Positions 51,256 to 61,267 of a DNA stretch of 64,000 nt are shown here, piece after piece (position 1 is the first letter of the stretch; each line of letters begins with the position of its first letter). The position numbers were made by a program, and so were the translations under genes. Below the pieces are notes generated by a model. It did not search any database, was not told the origin of the DNA, and saw only the letters and a program-made list of their open reading frames with translations. Source of the DNA: Blastocatellia bacterium (lineage in GTDB: Bacteria; Acidobacteriota; Blastocatellia; UBA7656; JADIYM01); the NCBI GenBank assembly GCA_021463145.1, contig JAJTWZ010000020.1, forward strand, positions 1 to 64,000, written 5' to 3'.

Positions 51256-53220
51256 ATGGACCAGAGACTTCGGATTCGCAAGGTCGTGCTCTACAAGCAC
51301 GGTGTCGGATTCTTCGAACGGGAAGGACGCGTCGATGGATCTACGGAACTCGAACTGGCCTTCAAGACCGCGGACATCAGCGACGTCCTGAAATCGCTGA
51401 CGGTCCTGGACCTGGATGGCGGTCACGTCAGCTCGATTTCCTACGACGCGCTCACGCCGGCCAGAAAGCTCCTCGAGGATCTCGCCATCGGCGGGCTCGA
51501 CGGTCGCGGCCTGCTGGCTGTCCTTCCTCAGATACAGGGGGCCGAGATCGAGATTGCGGCCGGATCCGAGCGATTGCGCGGCCGCGTTCTCGGCGTCGAC
51601 ATTTTCGACCGCGATGACGGCAACGGAATCGTCCCGGTCCATTGGCTCTCCGTACTAACCGACAGCGGCGAAACTCTGCGCGTCGACGTCGTCGAGACCA
51701 GCTCGATCCGATTGCTTGACGAGAAGGTCAGGCGCGACCTCGAGTTCTATCTGCGGACGACGCTGGCGGCGAAGAAGCAAGATGCGCGGCAGTTCACGCT
51801 GTTCGCACAGGGAGAGGGTGAACGCCGGCTGCGCGTCAGTTACACGGTCGAAACTCCGGTGTGGAAGGCCACCTACCGCATTCTGCTCCCGCGCGAGGAT
51901 ACCGGCGACGAGCCCCTGATTCAGGGCTGGGCCGTCGTCGACAACACCCAGGATGAAGACTGGGACGAGGTGGAGCTTTCCCTGATCTCAGGGCTGCCGA
52001 TTTCCTTCGTTCACGATCTCTACAGGCCCAGGTACGTCCGCCGTCCGGTCGTCGCCGTGGAGGAACAGGCGTCCATCGCACCGCCAGCGGTGCAGGAGGC
52101 CTCTGCCCGACTCGCCGCCCGCATGCCAGTCGACGCGTTAGCCTTCGAGGTGGCCTCTCTCGGGGCGCCCACTGCCGGACTCGCGCCCGCAGCGCCGGCG
52201 CCCCGGATGGTCAGTTCGGTCGACGTGCAGACGCGCGAACGGCAGGTCGGCGACCTTTTCCAGTACGCCATCTCGCGGCCGGTCACCATCAAGCGCAACC
52301 AGTCGGCCCTCGTACCGATCGTGCTCAAGCCGTTTGGCGGGCAGCAGGTGCTGCTCTACAACCCGGAGAATCGCCCGAGGAACCCGTTGTCGGCCGTCGA
52401 GTTCGAGAACACAACCGGCCTTACGCTCGAAGGCGGCCCAGTGACCGTCATCGACGGCGACACTTATTCCGGCGAGGCCATGATCGAGACGATCAAGCCT
52501 GCGCAGACACGGATCATTCCCTACTCGGTGGAGCTTGCGGTCCTCGTCGACGGCGTCGCCGACACCCGGACGGAACGCATCCACCGCACGCGCATCGCAC
52601 ACGGCGTGCTCTGGACGTTTGCGATGGAGCGGCGACAAACGGTCTACACGATTTCGAACCAGAGCGGGCGCAAACGAACTCTGTATCTGGAGCATCGCCG
52701 GCACGACAACTGGGACCTGTTCGAGACGCCCTCGCCGCACGAGACGACGCCCGATTTCCACCGGTTCCGCATCGAGATCGCCGAGTCGGGCGCGACCGGG
52801 TTCACCGTCACGGAACGGATTCAGATCTCGCAGACGTTCAGTGTGCAGAATTTCGACTCCAGACTCGTGGCCGACTATCGCTCGGCGCGGTTCTTCGACG
52901 ACCGCGTTTCGGCGGCGCTCCACCACGTCCTCACGCTCAAGGACCGCGTGGCGCAGATCGACGTCGAGCGCGCCGAGGCGGCGCGCGAACTTGCCGCGAT
53001 CGCGGGAGACCAGCAGCGCATTCGCGAAAACCTCAAGTCGATCGGCGACGGGATCGACGAGAAACGGCTGCGCGCCACGCTCGTCGAAAAGCTCATCGCG
53101 CAGGAGCAGCGCCTCGAGCAACTGACCGCTGCCCAGAATTCGCTCGAGTTGAAGCGGCAGCAGGCCCAGGCCGAGGTCGACGCGGCAATCTCGTCGATCG
53201 AATTCGAAGGCGAAGTCTGA
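51256..53220 (+). CDS. DUF4139-type protein
   Basis: LRVSYTVETPVWKATYRILLP; NNTQDEDWDEVELSLISGLPISFVHDLYRPRY; C-terminal coiled coil; ATG 51256. Confidence 0.75.
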   Translation: MDQRLRIRKVVLYKHGVGFFEREGRVDGSTELELAFKTADISDVLKSLTVLDLDGGHVSSISYDALTPARKLLEDLAIGGLDGRGLLAVLPQIQGAEIEIAAGSERLRGRVLGVDIFDRDDGNGIVPVHWLSVLTDSGETLRVDVVETSSIRLLDEKVRRDLEFYLRTTLAAKKQDARQFTLFAQGEGERRLRVSYTVETPVWKATYRILLPREDTGDEPLIQGWAVVDNTQDEDWDEVELSLISGLPISFVHDLYRPRYVRRPVVAVEEQASIAPPAVQEASARLAARMPVDALAFEVASLGAPTAGLAPAAPAPRMVSSVDVQTRERQVGDLFQYAISRPVTIKRNQSALVPIVLKPFGGQQVLLYNPENRPRNPLSAVEFENTTGLTLEGGPVTVIDGDTYSGEAMIETIKPAQTRIIPYSVELAVLVDGVADTRTERIHRTRIAHGVLWTFAMERRQTVYTISNQSGRKRTLYLEHRRHDNWDLFETPSPHETTPDFHRFRIEIAESGATGFTVTERIQISQTFSVQNFDSRLVADYRSARFFDDRVSAALHHVLTLKDRVAQIDVERAEAARELAAIAGDQQRIRENLKSIGDGIDEKRLRATLVEKLIAQEQRLEQLTAAQNSLELKRQQAQAEVDAAISSIEFEGEV

Positions 53221-53290
53221 TCACAAGTTACCCCGAATTGCGAGCCCCCGGTTCCAAAGCGGATCGGGGTTGAGTTGCTCGAGGCCGCGG

Positions 53291-54595
53291 CTACTCCTCC
53301 GGCGGGACTCCTGGCCTCAGGCGGCGGCCGGTGATGATGCGCGCACCGCGCTGGTACACGAAGTACGAGTACGCCCAGTTGAGCAGTACCGCGACCCGGT
53401 TCTTGAACCCGATCAGAAAAAAGATGTGCACGGCCAGCCAGGCCATCCACGCCGGGAAGCCGCTCATCCTGAACCTGCCGAGCTGGGCGATCGCTCGAGA
53501 ACGGCCGATGGTGGCCATGCTGCCCTTGTCGACGTAGTGGAACGTCGAACGGTCCTTGCTCGCCAGGTCGTTGGATATCATCTTTGCGACGTGCCGCCCC
53601 TGTTGCATTGCTACCGGGCTCACGCCGGGAAGCGGACGGTCGCCCTGATGCACGAACGCCGCGGTATCTCCGATAGCGAATGCCTCGGGGTGACCCGGCA
53701 TCGAGCAATCCTTCTCGACCAGGACGCGTTTCGCGCGATCGAGCGGCACGCCGAGCGACTCGGTAAGCGGGGTCGCACCGACGCCAGCACCCCAGATCAC
53801 GGTCCTCGCCTCCAGGAAGTCACCGCTCGTGAGCCGCACGCCGTCGGGAGTCACGTCAGTCACCTTCGTATCGAGGCGAACCTCGACGTTGAGTTCCTCG
53901 AGTTGCCGAAGCGCGCTTGTGGACAGTTCCTGCCTGAAAGAGTCGAGGATGCGTGGGCCCGCTTCGATGAGGACAACGCGGGCTACCTTCGCGTTGATGG
54001 CGCGAAAGTCCCGGGCAAGGACGAATCGCGACAGTTCCGCGAGAGCGCCGGCGATCTCGACGCCCGTGGGCCCTCCTCCGATGATCACGAAGGTCATCAG
54101 CCTGCGGCGTTCGTCCGGATCCTTCGAGCGTTCGGCGGCTTCGAAGGCGAGCAGCACCCGCGTCCGGATCTCTACGGCATCGGAGAGGTCCTTGAGCCCG
54201 ATTGCCGATTTCCCCCATTCGTCGTGACCGAAATACGTCGTTCGCGCTCCAGTTGCGAGCACGAGGTAGTCGTACTCGATTCGCGCGTCGTCCTCTCCGG
54301 TGTCGCCGTCTCGAACCCGGACTTCACGGGCCGCGAGGTCGATGCCGGTTGCCTCGAGCATCAGCACCCGAGCGTTCTTCTGCGTGCGCAGGATCGACCG
54401 GAGCGGCCACGCGATCTCCGCCGGCGAAAGACCAGCCATCGAGACCTGGTAGAGAAGCGGCTGAAACAGGTGAAAGTTCGTGCGGTCCAGCAACGTGACG
54501 TCCACCGCCGAGTTCGCGAGCCCTTTCGCGGCCGAGAGTCCGCCGAAACCGCCTCCGATCACGAGGACGCGCGGGCGCTGACTCGACGTGTTCAT
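53291..54595 (-). CDS. ndh: Type II NADH dehydrogenase (FAD-dependent pyridine nucleotide-disulphide oxidoreductase)
   Basis: RVLVIGGGFGGLSAAKGLA; FVIIGGGPTGVEIAGALAEL; AIGDTAAF; C-terminal hydrophobic anchor. Confidence 0.92.
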   Translation of the reverse strand: MNTSSQRPRVLVIGGGFGGLSAAKGLANSAVDVTLLDRTNFHLFQPLLYQVSMAGLSPAEIAWPLRSILRTQKNARVLMLEATGIDLAAREVRVRDGDTGEDDARIEYDYLVLATGARTTYFGHDEWGKSAIGLKDLSDAVEIRTRVLLAFEAAERSKDPDERRRLMTFVIIGGGPTGVEIAGALAELSRFVLARDFRAINAKVARVVLIEAGPRILDSFRQELSTSALRQLEELNVEVRLDTKVTDVTPDGVRLTSGDFLEARTVIWGAGVGATPLTESLGVPLDRAKRVLVEKDCSMPGHPEAFAIGDTAAFVHQGDRPLPGVSPVAMQQGRHVAKMISNDLASKDRSTFHYVDKGSMATIGRSRAIAQLGRFRMSGFPAWMAWLAVHIFFLIGFKNRVAVLLNWAYSYFVYQRGARIITGRRLRPGVPPEE

Positions 54596-54659
54596 TCGAT
54601 GGCTCCCGTTCCCTGGAGTGGATGTTCGTGCTGCTTCGGCGTGACGTCCATCGTAGCGT

Positions 54660-56102
54660 TCACCCGCGCGTAACCAGCACTCGCGGCTCGGTCATCTCTT
54701 CCATCGCATAGCGCACTCCCTCTCGCCCGCGTCCAGATGCCTTTACCCCTCCGTAAGGAAAATTGTCCATGCGCACCATCGGGTAGTCGTCCACGATCAG
54801 GCCCCCCACCTCGAGCGTTTCGAATGCGCGCCGGATGAGACCGGCGTCTCGCGTGAAGACAGCCGCCTGCAGTCCGTACTCCGAAGAGTTGACGCGTTCG
54901 AGCGCGTCGTCGAAATCGGAAAACCGGTCTACTACGACGACTGGTCCGAAGACCTCCTCACAGCTTACGCGCAGGTCCGGGCCCGCTCCGGAGATAACGG
55001 TCGGCCTCACGAGTCGTCCCTCGCGCGTACCGCCCGTCAGGATCCGCGCTCCGGCCGCGCGAGCCTCGTCGACCCACGCCACGATCCGTTCGGCGGCTGC
55101 GTCGTCGATGACCGGCCCGGCGATCGTCGAAGCGGCTCCAGGATCACCAACCGGCAATGCTCGGGCAGCCTCGACGAACCGCTCGACGAACTCGTCGTGG
55201 AGTGAGTCGTGGACCAGTAGCCGCTGGATCGAAATGCAGATCTGACCGGCGTATGCGAATGCTCCTAGCACGCATCGCCGGACGGCCCAGTCGACGTCGG
55301 CATCGGCGTTCACGATCGCTCCGGCATTTCCGCCGAGCTCCAGCGTGACCCGCTTACGCCCGGCGACCGAACGCAGATGCCAGCCGACCTTCGCGCTGCC
55401 GGTAAAGGAGAGCATCCCCGGCCTCTCGTCGGTCGCCAGCCGTTCGGCATCGGCTGGAAGCGCGTGCACCACGTTGAACTGTCCCGGCAGTGCGCCCAAC
55501 GCGTAAACGATCTCGGCAAGAGCGAGTGCAGTCAGCGGCGCCTGCGGAGCTGGTTTCAGAACCACCGAACTGCCGACTGCGAGCGCCGGCGCCAGCTTGT
55601 GCGCGACCAGGTTGAGGGGGAAGTTGAACGGCGCGATGGCCGAGATCGGGCCGACTGGGAAACGCCGCGTCACGCACTGGTATCCCTCGAAGGCCGGCTC
55701 GATGTCGACGGGGACCACCTCGCCTCCGAAGCGCGAAAGTTCGTCTGCTGCCAACTCGAACGTGGACGCGGCACGGGCAACCTCACCCCGCGCGAAAGAA
55801 ATCGGCTTGCCGGCCTCGGCGCAGATGAGGTTCGCGAGCTCGCCGGAACGTGAGCGAATTCCATGGGAGATCTCGCGGCAGAGCAGGCGACGGGTATATG
55901 CCGACTGACGGCGCGAAGTTTCGAATGCCACGGCCGCGGCCGCAATCGCGGCGTCGACGTGTTCTGCGCCTCCGACCGCCACGGTACCGACGACCGAACC
56001 GTCATACGGATTGACGACTTCTTCCCGAACGCCGGAGTCGATCCACTTACCGTCGATGAAGAGATCTCGATGCACGGGCCGATTGTGGCATGAACCGGCC
56101 AC
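54660..56102 (-). CDS. NAD(P)-dependent aldehyde dehydrogenase
   Basis: PFNFPLNLVAHKLAPALAVGSSVVLKPAPQAPLTAL; VTLELGGNAGAIV; FAYAGQICISIQR catalytic Cys. Confidence 0.93.
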   Translation of the reverse strand: MAGSCHNRPVHRDLFIDGKWIDSGVREEVVNPYDGSVVGTVAVGGAEHVDAAIAAAAVAFETSRRQSAYTRRLLCREISHGIRSRSGELANLICAEAGKPISFARGEVARAASTFELAADELSRFGGEVVPVDIEPAFEGYQCVTRRFPVGPISAIAPFNFPLNLVAHKLAPALAVGSSVVLKPAPQAPLTALALAEIVYALGALPGQFNVVHALPADAERLATDERPGMLSFTGSAKVGWHLRSVAGRKRVTLELGGNAGAIVNADADVDWAVRRCVLGAFAYAGQICISIQRLLVHDSLHDEFVERFVEAARALPVGDPGAASTIAGPVIDDAAAERIVAWVDEARAAGARILTGGTREGRLVRPTVISGAGPDLRVSCEEVFGPVVVVDRFSDFDDALERVNSSEYGLQAAVFTRDAGLIRRAFETLEVGGLIVDDYPMVRMDNFPYGGVKASGRGREGVRYAMEEMTEPRVLVTRG

Positions 56103-56193
56103 GAGCGAGGAGACGGATTACCGGAATCACTAGCCGGCAGGCCGAGCCCCGATTCGATTCACGTCCGGCCAGGCGTGTCCGAATCGTGGTCTA

Positions 56194-57150
56194 ATGTTGA
56201 CCGTGCTTGCCGACGACGTCCGCATCAACATCCTCACCGGCTTTCTCGGCAGCGGGAAGACCACCCTGCTCCGGCACATCCTCGACCGCGGGCTCGATGG
56301 ACGACGCGTCGCCGTCATCATGAACGAGCTCGGCGACATCGGAATCGACGGCAAGGTGTTGCAGGGATTGAACATCGAACAGATGATCGAGCTCGGGTCG
56401 GGCTGCGTCTGCTGCACCGTGAACCGCGAATTCGGCCTTGCCCTTCAGGAGCTCGTCGAGACGGTCGCGCCCGAGTTGATCATTGTCGAGACGACAGGTG
56501 TCGCGGATCCGCCGAACATCGTGGTCGAGACCAGGCAGGCCGGGCTCCGCGTCGATGCGACAATCACGGTCGTGGATGCGTGCAACATCGACAGGCACCT
56601 CGATGTCAGCACCGCCGCTGCCGATCAGATCGCGGCCGCCGACTTCATAGTCCTGAACAAGGTCGATCTGGTCGACGGCGCGACGCTCGACAGGGTGGAA
56701 GCGGAGCTCCGCCGCAGAAACGGCAGGGCGTACATCGCTCGAACGGTGCACGGCGTGGCCGATGCTTCGGTGCTGTTTGCCACCGCCGCCGCCGTTCATC
56801 TGGAAGCGGTGGCCGGCGCAACCGGGCAACTGCCGGGACATTCGACTACCGGCCACCTGGAACGTGACCGAATTTCGGCGTTCGCGTACGAAACGCCACG
56901 GGCCTTCGACCGCGAAAGGCTCGAACGATGGATCGAGCGACTGCCGCCGGCCATCTACAGAGCCAAGGGAATCGTCCGCGTCACGGAGTCGGAATGGACG
57001 ACTCTCTTCAATGTGACGTGCGGCCGCGCGGACTTCGAATGGCAAGGGCGCGCCGCTGACGGATTCGTCGGACAGGTTGTGGTGATCGGCAAAGATGCGG
57101 CATCCATGCGCGACGAGCTCACGACGGAGCTCGAGGCGTGCCTGGCGTGA
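56194..57150 (+). CDS. CobW/P47K family GTP-binding protein (putative metallochaperone)
   Basis: ILTGFLGSGKTTLLRHIL; GCVCCTVNREF CxCC metal motif; LNKVDLVD. Confidence 0.93.
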   Translation: MLTVLADDVRINILTGFLGSGKTTLLRHILDRGLDGRRVAVIMNELGDIGIDGKVLQGLNIEQMIELGSGCVCCTVNREFGLALQELVETVAPELIIVETTGVADPPNIVVETRQAGLRVDATITVVDACNIDRHLDVSTAAADQIAAADFIVLNKVDLVDGATLDRVEAELRRRNGRAYIARTVHGVADASVLFATAAAVHLEAVAGATGQLPGHSTTGHLERDRISAFAYETPRAFDRERLERWIERLPPAIYRAKGIVRVTESEWTTLFNVTCGRADFEWQGRAADGFVGQVVVIGKDAASMRDELTTELEACLA

Positions 57151-57192
57151 TTGAAACCCGTTGCGGCCCTCCGCCGGTCCTGGATCCAGTCC

Positions 57193-58278
57193 TCAACGTG
57201 GCTTCGCGGTCGGAAGTGGCACGGGATCGCCCTGTCGGGGTTCACGCAACCACCGGGCGCTTTCGCCCGCCAGAAAATCGTCGAGGATTCTCGCTCGCTT
57301 CACCCTCATCTCGCCTGAGGGAGCGTTGTCGACGAGCATGCGCCGTAACTCCTCCTCGCCCTTCTCGAACTCGCCGGTGTAGCAACGCACGATGTAGATC
57401 GACAGCGCCAGGCCGAGGTACCGCTCGTCGCTCGCATCATCCGCTGCGTTGATCATCGCGATCGCTTCGGCGAGCTCGCCCCGGTACCTGTCGATCTCTT
57501 TGTCGTAGAAACCCTTCGCATCCGCTCCCGCGAACACGTATTTCCCCTCCCGCCATTCGTAGACCATCGTGCCGCCTGGCGCCGATGCGTGCGAGAAGTC
57601 GTCGTAGGATTCCCATCTGGCGTCGCCGACGAGCAACTCGAGGGTTCCGTCGCCGTTCAAGTCGCGAAGCGTCATCGGTTCGGCAACAAGCAGCCGAGGC
57701 GCCGGTCCGCCAAGCGCGTAAATCCGCACGTTGGAACAGGCCCAACAGTTGCCACCGTTCGCCGCGCTCACGACGAACTCGAGCACGCCGTCCTTGTTGA
57801 TGTCGGCGAAGGCCAGGTCGGGCTCCTCGTAGGTGCCGAACCCGATCGACATCTCGTCGAACAGCTCAGAAGAAGACACGACAGAACTGCCCGCGCGCTG
57901 GAAATACAATTTGAGCGACTTCATTCCCGCCCTGTCGCCCGCCGCCTCCGGATACTGGAAGATCACGGCGAGGTAACGCCCGGCGACCGCGCGATACTCC
58001 GAGAAAGCCGACACGCCGAGGCCCTTCCGCTCGAAGGCCGCGATAGCGGGCCGGAACGCCGCCGGGATCGGGTCCGGATCCGGCACGCGAGCGTCTGCGC
58101 GTGCCTTCTCGAGCGAGGGATCCGGAGTAGATTCCTCCATCGTGTTCTGCTGGCGCGCCTGGGCGCATACAACGCCGAACGCCCCGATGGTAATTGCGAA
58201 CGCCACCAGTACCTGCACCCCGAACCGCCTGACCGCGGCGGACGGAGTCCTCGTAAACTCCTCGTTCTTTCGAAGCAT
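57193..58278 (-). CDS. Secreted protein with VCBS/FG-GAP-like DINKDG / DLNGDG repeats
   Basis: FADINKDGVLEFVVSAANGG; TLRDLNGDGTLELLVGDARW; N-terminal hydrophobic segment. Confidence 0.65.
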   Translation of the reverse strand: MLRKNEEFTRTPSAAVRRFGVQVLVAFAITIGAFGVVCAQARQQNTMEESTPDPSLEKARADARVPDPDPIPAAFRPAIAAFERKGLGVSAFSEYRAVAGRYLAVIFQYPEAAGDRAGMKSLKLYFQRAGSSVVSSSELFDEMSIGFGTYEEPDLAFADINKDGVLEFVVSAANGGNCWACSNVRIYALGGPAPRLLVAEPMTLRDLNGDGTLELLVGDARWESYDDFSHASAPGGTMVYEWREGKYVFAGADAKGFYDKEIDRYRGELAEAIAMINAADDASDERYLGLALSIYIVRCYTGEFEKGEEELRRMLVDNAPSGEMRVKRARILDDFLAGESARWLREPRQGDPVPLPTAKPR

Positions 58279-58289
58279 TTAGGAACTCC

Positions 58290-59123
58290 TCACTGGCGGC
58301 GCTTCTGGAGCACCGCGATCATTTCGTCGTGGATGCGCCCGTTGGTGGCAAGGCATTCCGGAGTCCGAATGTCGAAGGACCGGCCGTCGAACTTCGACAC
58401 CTGGCCGCCGGCTTCGATGGCGATCAGAGCGCCGGCCGCCGTATCCCACGGCCTGAGCGCCAACTCCCAGAATCCGTCGAACCGGCCACACGCAACGTAG
58501 CACAGATCGAGCGCCGCCGACCCGTCACGACGAACCGCGCGCCCCGCGAGGCTGAAGTCGCGAAAGTGGTCGAGGTTCGTGAACTTCTCCTCGGCAATGC
58601 TGTACGGGAATCCGGTGACGAGAAGCGCCGAATCGAGCGGCGACGTGTCCGACACTCGGATCGGGCGCTGGTTGAGCGTGGCGCCGGCGCCACGTTCGGC
58701 GACGAACATCTCGTCGCGCGTTGGGTCGTAGATGACACCGACGACGACTTCACCGCGCCGCTCGACGGCGATCGACACGCAGAAGCACGGATAGCCGTGG
58801 GCGTAGTTTGTCGTGCCGTCGAGCGGGTCGACGATCCAGCAGTACTCGGCGCCGTCGCCAGCGCCCGACGAACCCTGCTCCTCGGCGAGAATTGAATGAC
58901 GGGGGTAGTGAGTCGAGATCAGGTTCGTGATCAACGCTTCCGACGCGAGGTCCATTTCGGTCACGAGATCGATCGGACCCTTGTGAGAGACCTCGATGCG
59001 CCTGCCGAGATTTGCAAGTAGCAGCGCACCGGCTTCCCGGGCCGCGCGGAGAGCGAGTTCGAGCACAATGACCTCCGTGACGCGTTCGTCGACGGGCCGG
59101 ATCTTAGCCGACTCTCGGGCCAC
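58290..59123 (-). CDS. Inositol-1-monophosphatase family protein
   Basis: DLVTEMDLASEALI; ILAEEQGSSG; WIVDPLDGTTNYAHGYP; RPWDTAAGALIAIEAGG. Confidence 0.95.
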   Translation of the reverse strand: MARESAKIRPVDERVTEVIVLELALRAAREAGALLLANLGRRIEVSHKGPIDLVTEMDLASEALITNLISTHYPRHSILAEEQGSSGAGDGAEYCWIVDPLDGTTNYAHGYPCFCVSIAVERRGEVVVGVIYDPTRDEMFVAERGAGATLNQRPIRVSDTSPLDSALLVTGFPYSIAEEKFTNLDHFRDFSLAGRAVRRDGSAALDLCYVACGRFDGFWELALRPWDTAAGALIAIEAGGQVSKFDGRSFDIRTPECLATNGRIHDEMIAVLQKRRQ

Positions 59124-59170
59124 TCTCCACCGGGCACGTAGCCCGGGAGTCCTCTGGTATCCTCCCGCGC

Positions 59171-61267
59171 ATGTCCATCGAACGATGGCGACAGTTCAGG
59201 ACCAAGGCGCGAGGGATGAAGCCCTCTGAACTGCTCCGCGAGGCCGCACGGCGGAGCGTGGAGTATTCGCGTCGCCGCAGGCGGGCCGCCGATGCGCTCC
59301 ACGGCCAGGCCCACGCCTCCGCTCCGGACGACGAGGTTCGTCTGGCGCTCGATACTTCGCTCGTCACCGTGCCGCCGTCCCCGGGACTCCGCTCACCGCG
59401 ACTCGACGGCGCGTGGATCGCGGAAGCACACCCGGACGTAGCGCAGCGCGCCATCGACGAGGGAGAACGGATAATCGGGGGCTTCCTTCGCCCTTTTACG
59501 GGCGACCCCGTCGCCTTCGAATGGCCGATTGCCTGGCGCACCGACTGGGTCTCGGGACGCGAATGGCGCCTCGAGCACTTCACTAAACTGCAGACGTTCT
59601 ATTGGGACGACTCGGACATCCGGCGCGTCTGGGAGTTCAACAGACTTCAGCACACTGTCGCCCTGGGAAGAGCGTGGTGCGTAACCGGCGACGAGCGTTA
59701 CCCTGAAGCCTTCGCCAGACACTTCGCATCCTGGTGCGAAGCGAATCCGATAGAGATGGGGCCGAACTGGTCGAATGCGATGGAGGCCGGGATTCGTGTC
59801 TCGAATCTGATCGTCGCCTTCCACCTGATGCGCGACTCGAAGATTGCAACGATCATACGTGAGCGCTTCGTGCGCACGGCTATAGAGCACGGACGCTTCA
59901 TCGCCGACAACCTGGAGGTCACTCACCGAGTAACCAGCAACCATTACCTCTGCGACCTCGCTGGATTGCTCTTCATCGGACTGGCGATGCCTGACCTTCC
60001 GCCGTCGAAGTCCTGGATCGACTTCGCCTGGCCGCGCTTCCTCGCCGAAGTGCGCAAGCAGGTGCATCCGGACGGCGTGGATTACGAAGCGTCCACGGCT
60101 TACCACCGCTTCGTGCTCGAGATCGTGCTTTCCGTCGTCCTTCTCGCTCGAGAGGCCGGGAGAATGATACCGGCCGACGTGTGGCGGCGCCTCGAGGACA
60201 TGTGCGTCGCGCAGGCCGCCATGCTGCGTCCGGACGGAACTCTGCCACTCCTTGGAGACTCTGACGACGGGCGTTTCATCGTGTGGGGCGAACGCCCGGC
60301 TGTCGACTGCGCATATCTGCTTTCGGTCGCGGCAGTCTGTTTCGACAACGCCGGATTCAAGTCTGGAGAGCTGTCCGATGAAGCCATCTGGCTCTTCGGC
60401 CGCGACGGGGACGTTGCGTGGCGCGCAATGACCGCTCCGGAGACGCGCCGGGCCTCCACTGTCTTCCCGGACGGCGGAATCGTTTCGATGTGCGGAGAGG
60501 ACACCTTCCTGCTGATCGACGTCGGCGGACACGGCATCTCCGGAAGAGGATCGCACGATCACAACGACGCTCTTTCGTTCGACCTCTACACGAATGGCCG
60601 AACCCTGCTGACCGATCCCGGCACCTACGTCTACACGGCCGACCCGGTCTGGCGCGACCGCTTCAGGCAGACGCGGTGGCACAACACCATCGAGATTGAC
60701 GGGGAAGAGATATCTCCCTTCCCTCCGGGCGCGATCTTCGCCCTCGGCGCCGATCCCGGCCCGCGTATCCTCTCGTGGACTACTGACGAAGCGAAGGAGG
60801 TACTCATCGCGGATCACCGCGGCTACGCACGGCTGCGGCATCCGGTCACACACAAGCGGACGTTCCGCCTTCACAATTCCGGAATCGTCGACATAATCGA
60901 CGACTTGTCGGGTTCGGCCATCCACGACTTTGCGCTGTCGTTCACCGTGGACGACCGATGTCGCATCGCAGTTCCGGGAGTTGCCGGACCGGTGGCCGCA
61001 GGGGATCCCGGACTCCACGAAATCCCGGTCGACGCAGTCGTCGTGCACTTCGAGGATCTGACGACAGGTGAATCGATCGCGAAGATCGAGGTGAAATGCG
61101 ACAGGGACCTGTCGTTCGCAGTCGAGGAGCGGTTCGTATCCCGGTCTTACGGTCACAAGAACCCGGCGATCGGACTCACCTGGTCGGGACGCGCCCGGTT
61201 TCCGCTGCACCTCGAAGCGACGGTGTACCCGGCTTGCGAGTTCCGGCCTTCCCGCGGGTCCAACTGA
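59171..61267 (+). CDS. Heparinase II/III family protein
   Basis: GPNWSNAMEAGIRVSNLIVAFHLM; RVTSNHYLCDLAGLLFIG; GHGISGRGSHDHNDALSFDLYTNGRTLLTDPGTYVYT. Confidence 0.93.
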   Translation: MSIERWRQFRTKARGMKPSELLREAARRSVEYSRRRRRAADALHGQAHASAPDDEVRLALDTSLVTVPPSPGLRSPRLDGAWIAEAHPDVAQRAIDEGERIIGGFLRPFTGDPVAFEWPIAWRTDWVSGREWRLEHFTKLQTFYWDDSDIRRVWEFNRLQHTVALGRAWCVTGDERYPEAFARHFASWCEANPIEMGPNWSNAMEAGIRVSNLIVAFHLMRDSKIATIIRERFVRTAIEHGRFIADNLEVTHRVTSNHYLCDLAGLLFIGLAMPDLPPSKSWIDFAWPRFLAEVRKQVHPDGVDYEASTAYHRFVLEIVLSVVLLAREAGRMIPADVWRRLEDMCVAQAAMLRPDGTLPLLGDSDDGRFIVWGERPAVDCAYLLSVAAVCFDNAGFKSGELSDEAIWLFGRDGDVAWRAMTAPETRRASTVFPDGGIVSMCGEDTFLLIDVGGHGISGRGSHDHNDALSFDLYTNGRTLLTDPGTYVYTADPVWRDRFRQTRWHNTIEIDGEEISPFPPGAIFALGADPGPRILSWTTDEAKEVLIADHRGYARLRHPVTHKRTFRLHNSGIVDIIDDLSGSAIHDFALSFTVDDRCRIAVPGVAGPVAAGDPGLHEIPVDAVVVHFEDLTTGESIAKIEVKCDRDLSFAVEERFVSRSYGHKNPAIGLTWSGRARFPLHLEATVYPACEFRPSRGSN